Below are positions 54,195 to 64,000 of a stretch of 64,000 nt of DNA, piece after piece. The first letter of the stretch is position 1, and each line of letters begins with the position of its first letter. Location of the stretch: positions 1,426,001 through 1,490,000 of the forward strand of contig NZ_JACIVI010000001.1 of assembly GCF_014145335.1 (NCBI RefSeq), read 5' to 3'. The position numbers were made by a program, and so were the translations under genes. The notes beneath the pieces were generated by a model that was not told the DNA's origin, ran no database searches, and saw only the letters and a program-made list of their open reading frames with translations. The stretch comes from Aquariibacter albus. GTDB taxonomy: Bacteria > Pseudomonadota > Gammaproteobacteria > Burkholderiales > Burkholderiaceae_C.

Positions 54195-54205
54195 GAGAAT
54201 TTCTC
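54195..54205. promoter_or_regulatory. Palindrome GAGAATTTCTC in the ilvB leader
   Basis: An 11-nt palindrome (5-bp arms, one central base) lies 12 nt upstream of the ilvB start, just before the ribosome binding site. It could be an operator. Confidence 0.25.
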
Positions 54206-54327
54206 TGACGAAAACCCTTCGGTGCCCCTCTCCGCGCCCTCTTGAGGCGGGTGCGGGGCCTGCGCGGCCACCATCGGCGCCCGGGTCGGGGGCTGAAAGA
54301 GACCTGTGAAGCTTGGTGCGACCTGGG

Positions 54328-54333
54328 ATTATG
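54328..54333 (-). promoter_or_regulatory. Candidate -10 (CATAAT) of ilvB
   Basis: CATAAT on the minus strand overlaps the ATG of the facing sigma factor gene (54331). The 145-nt leader to ilvB has no branched-chain-codon-rich short ORF, unlike the leu leader. Confidence 0.35.
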
Positions 54334-54984
54334 GCATCGCCACCGGGCACGCCGCCGCCGGCCGGGGATGGCGATAATCCGGCCCCCCGCCGCCGCACCC
54401 TGCCGACCTTGCCCGCCACCGACGCCCTCAGCGACTTCCTGCGCAGCGTCGAGAAACGGGCCTTCAAACGGACCGCCTACACGGTGCGTGACGACGATGC
54501 CGCGCTCGACATCGTGCAGGACGCGATGATCCGCCTCGCCGAGCACTATGCCGACCGCCCCGCCGCGGAGTGGCCTGCGCTGTTCCAGCGCATCCTGTCG
54601 AACGCCACGCTGGACTGGTTCCGCCGCCAAAAGGTGCGCAATGCAGTGGTGCAGAACTACAGCAGCCTGTCCAGCGGCGAGGACGAGGATGGGGACATGG
54701 GCTGGCTGGAGAGCCTGGGTGCCACCGAGGCCCAAGGCGATCCGCGTTTCGAGAGTGCCGCCGACCAGGTCGAGCGGGCGCGGATCCTGCAAGACATCGA
54801 GGACGAAGTCACCAAGCTGCCGGCCCGTCAACGCGAAGCCTTCCTGATGCGTTACTGGGAGGAACTCGACGTGGCCGAGACAGCCGCCGCCATGGGGTGT
54901 TCGGTCGGCAGCGTCAAAACCCATTGCTCCCGGGCGGTGCACACCCTGGCCCGGGTGCTCCGTGCCCGGGGAATCGTTCCATGA
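54331..54984 (+). CDS. ECF-type RNA polymerase sigma factor
   Basis: This 217-aa sigma factor has region 2 (about 33-105; DDDAALDIVQDAMIRLAEHY; TLDWFRRQKVRNAVV) and region 4 (about 155-210; LPARQREAFLMRYWEELDVA; CSVGSVKTHCSRAVHTLARV). An acidic linker (SSGEDEDGDMGW) separates them. It overlaps by 4 nt the DUF3619 gene, whose product has one membrane helix and may be its anti-sigma factor. It differs from the sigma factor at 34391, so the window carries two ECF sigma systems. Confidence 0.92.
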   Translation: MASPPGTPPPAGDGDNPAPRRRTLPTLPATDALSDFLRSVEKRAFKRTAYTVRDDDAALDIVQDAMIRLAEHYADRPAAEWPALFQRILSNATLDWFRRQKVRNAVVQNYSSLSSGEDEDGDMGWLESLGATEAQGDPRFESAADQVERARILQDIEDEVTKLPARQREAFLMRYWEELDVAETAAAMGCSVGSVKTHCSRAVHTLARVLRARGIVP

Positions 54985-55466
54985 GCCCGTCGTCCCACTG
55001 CCCTGCCCCCATGACCACGACGCCCGACACCCCCGACCGCGAGGCCTTCGAGGCCCGTTACGCCCTGCGCGTGACGGCCCGGCTCTCGGCCGGCAGCGAG
55101 GACCTGCCGCAGGACATCCGCGAACGCCTGCGAGTCGCCCGCGAACAGGCCGTCAGCCGTGCCCGCCTGAAGGCGGCGGCACGCCGGGCGCCGGCAGCCC
55201 AGGCGGCCGGCGGCCTCTCGCTGCTGGGATTCGGCGGCGCTTCGCTGGGCTGGGGCCGTCAGGCCCGCGGCTGGATGGGCACGCTGGGTGTTGGCTGCGC
55301 GGTCGCGATGCTGCTGCTCGGCCTGAGCTTGGTCGAGCAACTGCAGGACGAGGACATGCTCCTGGCCGCCGCGGAGATCGACGCCGCCCTGCTGGCCGAC
55401 GACCTGCCGCCGGCGGCCTACAGCGACCCGGGCTTCGCGGCCTTCCTGCGCGGCGTGCGCCCCTGA
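54981..55466 (+). CDS. DUF3619 family protein, possible membrane anti-sigma factor
   Basis: This 161-aa protein has a soluble N-terminal half (FEARYALRVTARLSAGSEDL; ERLRVAREQAVSRARLKAAA) and one membrane helix (GWMGTLGVGCAVAMLLLGLSLV, about residues 92-114). A short periplasmic tail ends in PGFAAFLRGVRP. It overlaps the sigma gene by 4 nt (ATGA), the usual arrangement for a sigma/anti-sigma pair. The function is not demonstrated. A later in-frame ATG at 55011 could also be the start. Confidence 0.8.
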   Translation: MSPSSHCPAPMTTTPDTPDREAFEARYALRVTARLSAGSEDLPQDIRERLRVAREQAVSRARLKAAARRAPAAQAAGGLSLLGFGGASLGWGRQARGWMGTLGVGCAVAMLLLGLSLVEQLQDEDMLLAAAEIDAALLADDLPPAAYSDPGFAAFLRGVRP

Positions 55467-55476
55467 GCCGGCTTTG

Positions 55477-56172
55477 ATGTTGAAGGCCCCGGTCCGCGCC
55501 CTCCTCGGCCTGCTGCTGAGCCTCGCCCTGCTGAGCCCGCTGACCGGGTCGGCTGCTGCGCCCAGCTGGGCCCAGCTGACCGTGGCCCAGCAAACCGCGC
55601 TGCGCCCGCTGGCCCGGGACTGGGCGCAGATCGACGATGTGCGGCGCCAGAAGTGGCTGGAGATCGCGGCCCGCTTCGACCGCATGAGTCCCGCCGAACA
55701 GGCCCGCGTGCAGGAACGCATGCGCGCCTGGGCCGAGCTGAGCCCGGGCGAGCGCGGCCAGGCCCGCTTCAATTTCCGCGAGGCCCAGCGCCTGCGGCCC
55801 GAGGCCCGGCAGTCCGACTGGGAAGCCTATCTGCAGCTGTCCGAGGAAGACCGTCGGCGGCTCGCCCGCAGCGCCCCACCGACCGTGGCCGAGCCGGCCT
55901 CCCCCGGCCAGCGCCGAATCCGCAAGGACGCGGACCCGGAGGCCGGCGGCCCGCGTGCCCGGGTGGTGGCGCCGACCCTGGTGCAGGCCCCGCAAGGAGT
56001 CAGCACCCGGCCGATCACCCAGGCGCCGAGCCCGCCGCTGCACCAGCAGCCCGGCCTGCCAAAAATCGCCACCTCGCCCGATTTCATCGATCCGGCCACC
56101 CTGCTCCCGCAACGCGGCCCTCAGGGAGCGGCCGGCACCCCGGAACGGGCGGCCCCGGCCCGGCGCCCCTGA
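55477..56172 (+). CDS. DUF3106 family protein, secreted
   Basis: This 231-aa protein has a signal peptide (ALLGLLLSLALLSPLTGSAAA) and a short helical repeat domain, with WAQLTVAQQTALRPLARDW and RMSPAEQARVQERMRAWAEL and LSPGERGQARFNFREAQRL as three related units. The C-terminal 90 residues are Pro-rich and disordered. The repeats are reminiscent of periplasmic sensor proteins of the CpxP/ZraP kind, which might bind envelope stress signals. It is 10 bp after the DUF3619 gene and probably belongs to that regulatory set. Confidence 0.82.
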   Translation: MLKAPVRALLGLLLSLALLSPLTGSAAAPSWAQLTVAQQTALRPLARDWAQIDDVRRQKWLEIAARFDRMSPAEQARVQERMRAWAELSPGERGQARFNFREAQRLRPEARQSDWEAYLQLSEEDRRRLARSAPPTVAEPASPGQRRIRKDADPEAGGPRARVVAPTLVQAPQGVSTRPITQAPSPPLHQQPGLPKIATSPDFIDPATLLPQRGPQGAAGTPERAAPARRP

Positions 56173-56251
56173 ACGTCCGGCCTCTCACCCGGCGCTCGCC
56201 GACTGTCCTGGTGCGGCCCTGCAGCGGCCGCGCGCGTTCCCGCTCCCGCCC

Positions 56252-56785
56252 ATGGCCGCCCTGCCCCCCACCCCGCCGCTGCGCCGCCGCCTCGCGGCCC
56301 TGATCTACGAAGCCGTGCTGCTGTTCGCGGTGACCATGGTTTCGGGCTTCCTCTACGCCGTGATCACCGGCCAGCGCCACGCCCTGGAAGGCCGCAGCGG
56401 CCTGCAGGCCTGGGAGTTCCTCGTGCTCGCGGTCTATTTCGTCGGGTTCTGGCGCAAGGGCGGCCAGACCCTCGCCATGCAGACCTGGCGGATCCGTCTC
56501 GTGAGCCGCGATGGCAGCCGACCGCGCCTGGGCCAGGCCCTGCTGCGCTTCGTGCTGAGCTGGGTCTGGGTGCTGCCGCCGCTGGCCCTGGGCCGGATGA
56601 TGGACTGGACCGCGGGCGGCAGTGCCAGCCTCAGCCTCGCCGCCTGGGTGCTGGTCTACGGCGGCCTCAGTCGCTGGCTGCCGGACCGTCAGTTCGCCCA
56701 CGACCTGCTGAGCGGCACCCGTCTGGTCGACACCCGCGAGGAAGGCTCCCGCCGGGCCGCCGGGCCCCAGGTGAAGACCGGCTGA
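56252..56785 (+). CDS. RDD family membrane protein
   Basis: The RDD family is named for conserved Arg-Asp-Asp residues in membrane proteins of mostly unknown function. This 177-aa protein has the LRRRLAALIYEAVLLFAVTM start and TLAMQTWRIRLVSRDGSRP, with four hydrophobic segments (about 20-40, 53-72, 100-118, 130-150). It ends with a soluble tail. It follows DUF3106 by 79 bp. The gene order sigma-DUF3619-DUF3106-RDD appears conserved in related bacteria, judging from memory. Confidence 0.85.
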   Translation: MAALPPTPPLRRRLAALIYEAVLLFAVTMVSGFLYAVITGQRHALEGRSGLQAWEFLVLAVYFVGFWRKGGQTLAMQTWRIRLVSRDGSRPRLGQALLRFVLSWVWVLPPLALGRMMDWTAGGSASLSLAAWVLVYGGLSRWLPDRQFAHDLLSGTRLVDTREEGSRRAAGPQVKTG

Positions 56786-56808
56786 AGCGGCCGTCACCGA
56801 CCGGCGAC

Positions 56809-56814
56809 TACCAT
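56809..56814 (+). promoter_or_regulatory. -10-like hexamer (TACCAT) before dgkA
   Basis: TACCAT ends 8 nt before the dgkA ATG at 56823, again implying a very short leader. Confidence 0.35.
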
Positions 56815-56822
56815 CCGCCGCC

Positions 56823-57203
56823 ATGAGCAACCCCCACAAAGGCCGCACCGGCCTGGACCGGCTGCGCCACGCGCTCGGCTACTCGATCGACGGCCTGAAG
56901 CTGGCCTACCGCGGTGAAAGCGCCTTCCGGCAGGAGACCTGGAGCGCGGTCGTGCTGCTGCCCGCCGCCTTCTGGCTGGGGCGGAGCTGGGTCGAGGTCT
57001 CGCTGCTGGCGGGTTCGGTGCTGCTGGTGATGATCGTCGAGCTGCTGAATTCGGGCATCGAGGCGGCGATCGACCGCGTCAGCTACGAGCTGCACGACCT
57101 GTCCAAGCGGGCGAAGGACCTGGCCAGCGCCGCCGTGCTGATGAGCCTGCTGCTCTGCGGCGGCATCTGGGGCGCCGCGCTGTGGCACCGCTTCATCGCC
57201 TGA
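56823..57203 (+). CDS. dgkA: Diacylglycerol kinase
   Basis: This small trimeric inner membrane kinase phosphorylates diacylglycerol to phosphatidate. The 126-aa protein shows the amphipathic N-terminal helix ([15 protein letters not shown]), three membrane helices, and the catalytic segment [21 protein letters not shown] followed by [11 protein letters not shown]. It ends 4 nt before the next gene. Confidence 0.96.
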   Translation: MSNPHKGRTGLDRLRHALGYSIDGLKLAYRGESAFRQETWSAVVLLPAAFWLGRSWVEVSLLAGSVLLVMIVELLNSGIEAAIDRVSYELHDLSKRAKDLASAAVLMSLLLCGGIWGAALWHRFIA

Positions 57204-57207
57204 GCCC

Positions 57208-57825
57208 ATGAACGCGACGATGCCCGGAGCCGCCGCCGCGCCCTTCAGCCTCTGCGTCTACTGCGGTTCGCGGGCCGGGCTGGACCCCCGCTTCCGCGCC
57301 GCCGCCCAGGCCCTGGGCACGGCCCTCGGGCGACGCGGATGGCGCCTGGTCTACGGCGGGGGGCGGGTCGGCCTGATGGGCGTGGTGGCCGATGCCGCGC
57401 TGGCCGCGGGCGGCACCGTCTTCGGCGTGATCCCGGTCTCGCTGCAGGAACGCGAGGTCGGCCACACCGGCCTGAGCGAGCTGCGCATCGTGTCGTCCAT
57501 GCACCAGCGCAAGCAGACCATGGCCGAGGCGGCGGATGCCTTCCTGGCCCTGCCGGGGGGCATCGGGACGCTGGAGGAACTGTTCGAGGTCTGGACCTGG
57601 CGCCAGCTCGGCGACCACGACCGGCCGCTGGGCCTGCTCAACGTGGCCGGCTTCTACGACGGCCTGCTCGATTTCCTGGACCAGACCGTGGCCCAGGGCT
57701 TTGTCGGTCCGGCCACCCGGGCCCTGCTGACGGTGGATGCAGAGATCGAGCGCCTGCTCGACCGGCTGCACCAGCAGGCGGGCGACCGTCCCGGCCGGCC
57801 GCCGCTGGAGCTGGACCGGATCTGA
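57208..57825 (+). CDS. LOG family protein (TIGR00730)
   Basis: This 205-aa Rossmann-fold protein carries the LOG signature [16 protein letters not shown] and the nucleotide-binding [21 protein letters not shown] enzymes release free cytokinin bases from nucleotides (cytokinin riboside 5'-monophosphate phosphoribohydrolase) or act on related nucleotides. In bacteria the role is often unclear. It is convergent with the P-II gene, 48 bp apart. Confidence 0.94.
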   Translation: MNATMPGAAAAPFSLCVYCGSRAGLDPRFRAAAQALGTALGRRGWRLVYGGGRVGLMGVVADAALAAGGTVFGVIPVSLQEREVGHTGLSELRIVSSMHQRKQTMAEAADAFLALPGGIGTLEELFEVWTWRQLGDHDRPLGLLNVAGFYDGLLDFLDQTVAQGFVGPATRALLTVDAEIERLLDRLHQQAGDRPGRPPLELDRI

Positions 57826-57873
57826 GCGATCCGGCCCAGTCGCGGCGCCTCGCGCAGCCCGCCTGGGCCCGCC

Positions 57874-60052
<2,179 letters not shown>

Positions 60053-60118
60053 GGACGAGAGCAAGACGCGCAAGGACGAAACACGGCGCCCGCCGACCGC
60101 GGCGGAGGCAGCCCGGCA

Positions 60119-60124
60119 TGGTAG
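60119..60124 (-). promoter_or_regulatory. Candidate -10 (TACCAT) of nadE
   Basis: TACCAT on the minus strand lies 66 nt upstream of the nadE ATG. Its position inside the 5' extension of the facing ORF argues for a later start of that gene. Confidence 0.35.
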
Positions 60125-60203
60125 CCCCGCCCCCGAGGCCGGACCGATGGCGCGGCCGCAGGCTCCGGACCGGGACGAAGCCCCCCCGGACGATGCAGGC
60201 GCC

Positions 60204-61418
60204 ATGCCCGGCCCGCTCACGCTGCGCGAGCACGACCGGCCCGACACCCTGCCCGCCGAGGCCTGGGACGCCTTGCTGGCCGCCAGCCCCACGCCCAGCC
60301 CCTTCCTGAAGCACGCCTACCTCGAGGCCTTGCATGCCAGCGGCAGCGCGGTTCCGGCGACCGGCTGGAGGCCCTGCTTCCTGACCCTGAGTCGCGCCGA
60401 CGGCCGTCTAGAAGCCGGCTGCGTGCTCTACGAGAAGAGCCATAGCTACGGCGAATACGTCTTCGACTGGGCCTGGGCCGAGGCCTGGGAACGCGCCGGC
60501 CAGCGCTACTACCCCAAGCTGCTGAGCGCGCCGCCCTTCACGCCGGTGCCCGGCAGCCGCCTGCTCGCGCGCCACGCCGCGGCGCGCCGCGCCCTGCTGC
60601 AGGCCCTGGAGGACCGGGCACGCGAGGGCGGCCACTCCTCGGCCCACCTGCTCTTCATCGACCCGGCCGACCAGGCCACGGCCGAAGCCGCCGGCTGGCT
60701 GATCCGCCATGGCCTGCAGTTCCACTGGCACAACCGCGATGCCGCGCCCGACCGCGCGCCCGAAGCCCGGCCCTACGCCGACTTCGACGACTTCCTGGCC
60801 CACCTCAGCCGCGACCGGCGCCGCAAGATCGGCCAGGAGCGACGCTATGTGGCCGAGGCCGGCATCACGCTCGACCAGGTCGCCGGACCGGACATGGACA
60901 CCGCCGACTGGGATTTCTTCTACCGCTGCTACAGCCAGACCTATGCCGAGCACCACAGCCGGCCCTACTTGACGCGCGACTTCTTCGCGCGCATGGCCGC
61001 CCACCTGCCCATGCACTGGCGCCTGGTGCGGGCCTGGCGCGGCCGCACGCGGGTGGCGAGCGCGCTGATCGCGCTCGACCCGGCACAGCGCGTGGCCTAC
61101 GGCCGCTACTGGGGCGCGACCGAGGCGGTGCGCTGCCTGCACTTCGAGGCCTGCTACCACCAGCCGATCGCGTGGTGCATCGCCGAGGGCTGGCGCCGCT
61201 TCGAAGGCGGCGCCCAGGGCGAGCACAAGATGGCCCGCGGCCTGCTGCCGGTGCCCACGCGCAGCGCGCACTGGCTGGCGCATCCGGGCTTTGCGGATGC
61301 CGTCGCCCGCTTCCTCGAGCGCGAGGGCGCGGGCGTGAGCGCCTACCTCGACGAGCTGAGCGAGCGCCGGGTCTTCAAGGCCCTGGCCGAGGGCCGGCCG
61401 GCCTCCGCCCCCGACTGA
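60204..61418 (+). CDS. GNAT-like protein, peptidoglycan-biosynthesis/FemAB-type (DUF482)
   Basis: This protein resembles the DUF482 branch of acyltransferases. Landmarks are AWDALLAASPTPSPFLKHAY, SYGEYVFDWAWAEAWERAG, RDRRRKIGQERRYVAEAG, and GAQGEHKMARGLLPVPTRSA. The exact substrate is unknown; relatives include FemAB-type aminoacyltransferases that use aminoacyl-tRNA. The start is uncertain. The ATG at 60204 (404 aa) begins just before the conserved region; the ATGs at 60051 and 60147 would add a disordered tail and overlap the nadE promoter. Confidence 0.82.
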   Translation: MPGPLTLREHDRPDTLPAEAWDALLAASPTPSPFLKHAYLEALHASGSAVPATGWRPCFLTLSRADGRLEAGCVLYEKSHSYGEYVFDWAWAEAWERAGQRYYPKLLSAPPFTPVPGSRLLARHAAARRALLQALEDRAREGGHSSAHLLFIDPADQATAEAAGWLIRHGLQFHWHNRDAAPDRAPEARPYADFDDFLAHLSRDRRRKIGQERRYVAEAGITLDQVAGPDMDTADWDFFYRCYSQTYAEHHSRPYLTRDFFARMAAHLPMHWRLVRAWRGRTRVASALIALDPAQRVAYGRYWGATEAVRCLHFEACYHQPIAWCIAEGWRRFEGGAQGEHKMARGLLPVPTRSAHWLAHPGFADAVARFLEREGAGVSAYLDELSERRVFKALAEGRPASAPD

Positions 61419-61437
61419 AGGCGGCCCGGCGCCGATC

Positions 61438-62586
61438 TCAGCCGCGGCGCGGTGCGCGGGCCTCGCGCTCGCTGCGGGCCTGGGCGAGCTGGGCCTCCAG
61501 CGTGGCCTCGTCCAGGCGCTTGAGCGCACAGAAGTTCGCGCGCGTCAGGGTGCTCGTCTCGTAGGCGCGCAGCAGGTTCGCGCGTTCGAGCTGGGCCGGA
61601 TCGCGCGGCAGGGCCTCGGCCCGGTCGGCCGGGGCACGGCGTTCACCGTCCGGGCGACGGGGGCCATCCGCACGCGGGCCGCGGGTCTCGCCCTGCGGAC
61701 GGGGCGCGCCGGTCGCCGGGCGGCGGGCGCCTTCGGCGGCGGGCGCCCGGCGATCCCCCTCGGGCCGCGGACCGCGCGGCGCGGCCTCGCGGCCGGGACC
61801 CCGTCGCTCGCCCTCGGCCCGCGGCGGGCGGGGGCCGCCTTCGGCACGGGGCGCACGCGGCGGGCGCGGTCCGGCCTCGCCGGCCGGCGGACCGGCTCGG
61901 CGGGCGCCTTCGGGGCGCGGGCCGCGGGGCGGACGGGCGGGGCGCTCGCCGCCGCCCTCGGCGCCCGGCGCCGCGGTGGCCGCACCGGCCTCGGGGGCGC
62001 GGGGGGCGCGACCCGGCAGGGGCGGGCGCGACTCGGCCCGGCGGGCGCGGCGGCGCTGCACCTCGGCCGCGGCGGCGTCGCGGTGTTCGGCATCGACCGG
62101 GCTGGCCGGCTGGCCGTCGAGGTCGATGCGCTCGGGCTGGCTGGCCAGGGCCTTGAGGTAAGCCGTGGCCGTGGTGTGGCGGTGCAGGAAGGCCGAGAGG
62201 ATCTTCTTGCCGAAGACGCCCGGCGCGCGGGCCTGGATGTCGGCCTGGATGCGCAGCTTCAGCGGCCGGGCCTGGCCGGGCGTGAAGACGGCCGGAAAGC
62301 GTGCCGCGAGCTCGGCCCCGCAGGCGGCCAGGCTCATGCCGGGGGCAGAAGCTGCCGCATCGGCGGCCGCGGCCTCGGGGGGCGCGTCCGGTGCCTCGCG
62401 GCCGCCCTCAGCGGCCAGGGCCTGCGGGGCGGGGGCAAGGACTGCGTCGGCCGGCTCGGTCGGCTGCGCCACCGCATCGGCCGGGGCCTCGGGCAGGGCC
62501 GTGCCCTGGGGCTCGGGGCGCGCAGCGTCGGCCTGCGACAGGCTCGGGGACGGGGTCGATTCAGCGGGGGACGAAGAAGGCAGCAC
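61438..62586 (-). CDS. ProQ/FinO domain RNA-binding protein with long R/P/G-rich region
   Basis: The ProQ domain (about residues 85-180) is an RNA chaperone fold that binds structured mRNA 3' ends and sRNAs. Conserved segments are ARPLKLRIQADIQARAP and GKKILSAFLHRHTTATAYLK. It is flanked by an Ala/Pro/Glu-rich N-terminus and, at about 183-325, a low-complexity Arg/Pro/Gly/Glu-rich stretch with repeated PRGPRPEG/RPEGDRR-like units. A folded C-terminal tail (LLRAYETSTLTRANFCALKR) follows. The GTG at 62586 gives 382 aa, but no clear Shine-Dalgarno sequence was seen and a later start is possible. No neighbour suggests its targets. Confidence 0.88.
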   Translation of the reverse strand: MLPSSSPAESTPSPSLSQADAARPEPQGTALPEAPADAVAQPTEPADAVLAPAPQALAAEGGREAPDAPPEAAAADAAASAPGMSLAACGAELAARFPAVFTPGQARPLKLRIQADIQARAPGVFGKKILSAFLHRHTTATAYLKALASQPERIDLDGQPASPVDAEHRDAAAAEVQRRRARRAESRPPLPGRAPRAPEAGAATAAPGAEGGGERPARPPRGPRPEGARRAGPPAGEAGPRPPRAPRAEGGPRPPRAEGERRGPGREAAPRGPRPEGDRRAPAAEGARRPATGAPRPQGETRGPRADGPRRPDGERRAPADRAEALPRDPAQLERANLLRAYETSTLTRANFCALKRLDEATLEAQLAQARSEREARAPRRG

Positions 62587-62666
62587 GGCAAAGCCAGGTC
62601 GGGGAAAACCGGGCGATTGTCTCCGCCCGGCCCGGGGCCGCCCTTCAGGGGCGACGGCCGGGGGGC

Positions 62667-64000
62667 TCAGTCCTTGAAATCGCCGCCCACGGCGACCACG
62701 AAACGCTCGGGCTGCAGCCAGCGCCGCAGGGCGGCATTGACCTGCTCGACCGTGAGCCCGGCAATCGCCGCGTCCACCGCCGCCTCGGTGGCGAAGCTGC
62801 GTTCCAGCAGCAGCTGGCTCGACAGGCTGGCCGCCAGCTGGGCGTCCTGCGCGCGGCGCAGCGCCCGCGCGGCGAGCAGGCCCTTGCGGGTCTCCTCCAG
62901 CTCCGCCGGGGTGATGCCGTCCTTCAGCAGGCGGGCGACTTCTTCGCGGAAACCGGCCTCGACCTTGGCCAGGTTCTGCGGCGCGAAGATGGCCTCGGCC
63001 TTCCAGCTCGCATTGGCATCGACCGGATTCCACTGGAAGAAGCTGACCACGCTGTAGCTCAGGCCCTCTTTCTCGCGGATGCGCTTCCACAGCCGCGCAC
63101 TGCCCCCCAGACCGAGGATCTGGTTGCCGACCAGCAGGGCCGGGTAGTCGGCATGCAGGTCGGTCAGGGCCAGGCCGGACAGGCGCACCGACAGCGTCGC
63201 GTTCTGCTTGTCGGGCGTGCGCTCGACCAGCCGGGCCGGCGCCACCGGCACGGCCGGCAGCGGGATGCGGGCCTGCGGCTCGGCGCTGGCCCAGCCGTCG
63301 AGCGCGCGGGCCAGGGCGCTGCGCACGGCCTCGGGATCGAAGTCGCCCACCGCGCTGAACTCGCCGTGGCTCGCACCGTAGAAGCGGCGATGGAAGGCGC
63401 GCAGGTCCTCGACCTTCAGGGCCTGCAGGTCGGCGACCGACTCGTCGAAGCTGGCCGCGTGGCGCGGGTCGTCGCGCGGATAGGGATTGCCGTGGCGGGC
63501 CAGGGCCTGCTCGACGCGGGCCTCCGGGTCCTGGCGCTGGCTCTCGATCTGCGCCAGGGCCTGGGCGCGCAGCTCCTCCAGCACGGTCGGCGGGAAGCTG
63601 GCCTCGCGCAGCAGCTGGCCGACCAGGGCCAGGGCCTCGGGCAGGGTGTCGCGCTTGGACTGCAGGGCCAGGGTGACGGCGCCGTCCTGGCCGCTGATCG
63701 CCAGCTCGGTCTTCAGGGCCAGCAGGCGGTCCTGGATCTGGGCGCGGCTGAGGGTGGGGGTGCCCTTGTCGAGCAGGGCCGCGACGAAGCCCGGCACCTC
63801 GCCCTGGCCCTTCAGGCTGTCGAGCGTGCCGTAGCGCAGGGTGAGCCTGGCCTGCACGGCCGCACCGCGGGTGGGCTTGGGCAGCAGCGCATAGCGCAGG
63901 CCGCCGGGCAGGCGACCCCGGGTGGTGGCGCGGTCCAGGGCCTCGGGGCGGGTGTCGAAGGCGGCGGCGGTGGCCTCGGCCGCACGCGGCTTGAAGCCCT
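62667..64000 (-). CDS. M16 family zinc peptidase (partial)
   Basis: The gene runs off the right edge, so about 444 C-terminal residues are visible. It resembles the second half of a pitrilysin/insulinase-type protease, including GNPYPRDDPRH, VEDLRAFHRRFYGASHGEFSAVGDFD and LSVRLSGLALTDLHADYPAL, GLGGSARLWKRIREKEGLSYS. The catalytic HxxEH motif must lie upstream, beyond the window. Such proteins usually come as tandem domains or as pairs with an inactive copy. The reading frame remains open to the edge. Confidence 0.9.
   Translation of the reverse strand, partial: GFKPRAAEATAAAFDTRPEALDRATTRGRLPGGLRYALLPKPTRGAAVQARLTLRYGTLDSLKGQGEVPGFVAALLDKGTPTLSRAQIQDRLLALKTELAISGQDGAVTLALQSKRDTLPEALALVGQLLREASFPPTVLEELRAQALAQIESQRQDPEARVEQALARHGNPYPRDDPRHAASFDESVADLQALKVEDLRAFHRRFYGASHGEFSAVGDFDPEAVRSALARALDGWASAEPQARIPLPAVPVAPARLVERTPDKQNATLSVRLSGLALTDLHADYPALLVGNQILGLGGSARLWKRIREKEGLSYSVVSFFQWNPVDANASWKAEAIFAPQNLAKVEAGFREEVARLLKDGITPAELEETRKGLLAARALRRAQDAQLAASLSSQLLLERSFATEAAVDAAIAGLTVEQVNAALRRWLQPERFVVAVGGDFKD

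Noticed and set aside
54183-54330. ilv attenuator similar to the leu leader
   Set aside because: The only short ORF in the leader (ATGGTGGCCGCGCAG...) has few Ile/Val/Leu codons, and no terminator with a U-tract precedes ilvB.

Overview
This is 64 kb of a very GC-rich (about 70 % by eye), densely packed chromosome. No rRNA, tRNA, insertion sequence, prophage or CRISPR array is visible. The gene orders point to a betaproteobacterium of the order Burkholderiales, probably near Rubrivivax, Leptothrix, Ideonella or Roseateles. The orders that suggest this are glyA-nrdR-minor pilins-ribD-ribE-ribBA-ribH-nusB, lpxK-Trm112-kdsB-adk, leuA-pssA-psd, ilvB-ilvH-ilvC, and sigma factor-DUF3619-DUF3106-RDD. 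A TIGR03790 protein is present; that family is restricted to exosortase-bearing genomes. The window is core chromosome, not an accessory island.

Layout. 1-3.7 kb: truncated methyltransferase, orn, M48 protease, rsgA. 3.7-8.0 kb: a lactate-utilisation unit (lutA, lutB, then a TIGR03790 protein where lutC might be expected) divergent from an IclR-type regulator. 8-13.5 kb, all on the minus strand: a PBP7-like peptidase, leuA with a leucine attenuator, pssA-psd and sodB. 13.7-18.1 kb: xseA, then lpxK-Trm112-kdsB-adk (lipid A/KDO). 18.4-23.2 kb: ubiD, a lytic transglycosylase, glyA-nrdR. 23.3-27.4 kb: five overlapping or closely spaced type IV minor pilin genes. 27.4-31.6 kb: a 7-bp tandem repeat, then the riboflavin genes and nusB. 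31.7-35.2 kb: ybgC-tolQRA, an ECF sigma factor and a small zinc-finger protein.

35.2-45.1 kb holds the most unusual block: five minus-strand genes coding for two transglutaminase-fold proteins, two circularly permuted ATP-grasp ligases and two alpha-E domains. One ATP-grasp and one alpha-E are separate genes; the other pair is fused. This matches the predicted but uncharacterised amidoligase/peptide-tagging systems. 45-49.3 kb: comEC, a RidA protein, dsbB and a small lipoprotein. 49.4-54.2 kb: a nitronate monooxygenase-like gene and ilvB-ilvH-ilvC. 54.3-57.8 kb: a second ECF sigma factor with DUF3619, DUF3106 and RDD genes, then dgkA and a LOG-family gene. 57.9-64 kb: P-II protein, nadE, a GNAT-like protein, a ProQ-domain protein and a truncated M16 peptidase.

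Regulatory features read from the sequence are a leucine-codon leader peptide with terminator and antiterminator before leuA, -10-like hexamers only 6-8 nt from nine start codons (suggesting leaderless or near-leaderless transcripts), and a heptameric G-rich array just before ribD. No gene-free stretch exceeds 300 bp. Starts were chosen by family N-termini, spacing and Shine-Dalgarno evidence; functions are by motif recognition without database searches.
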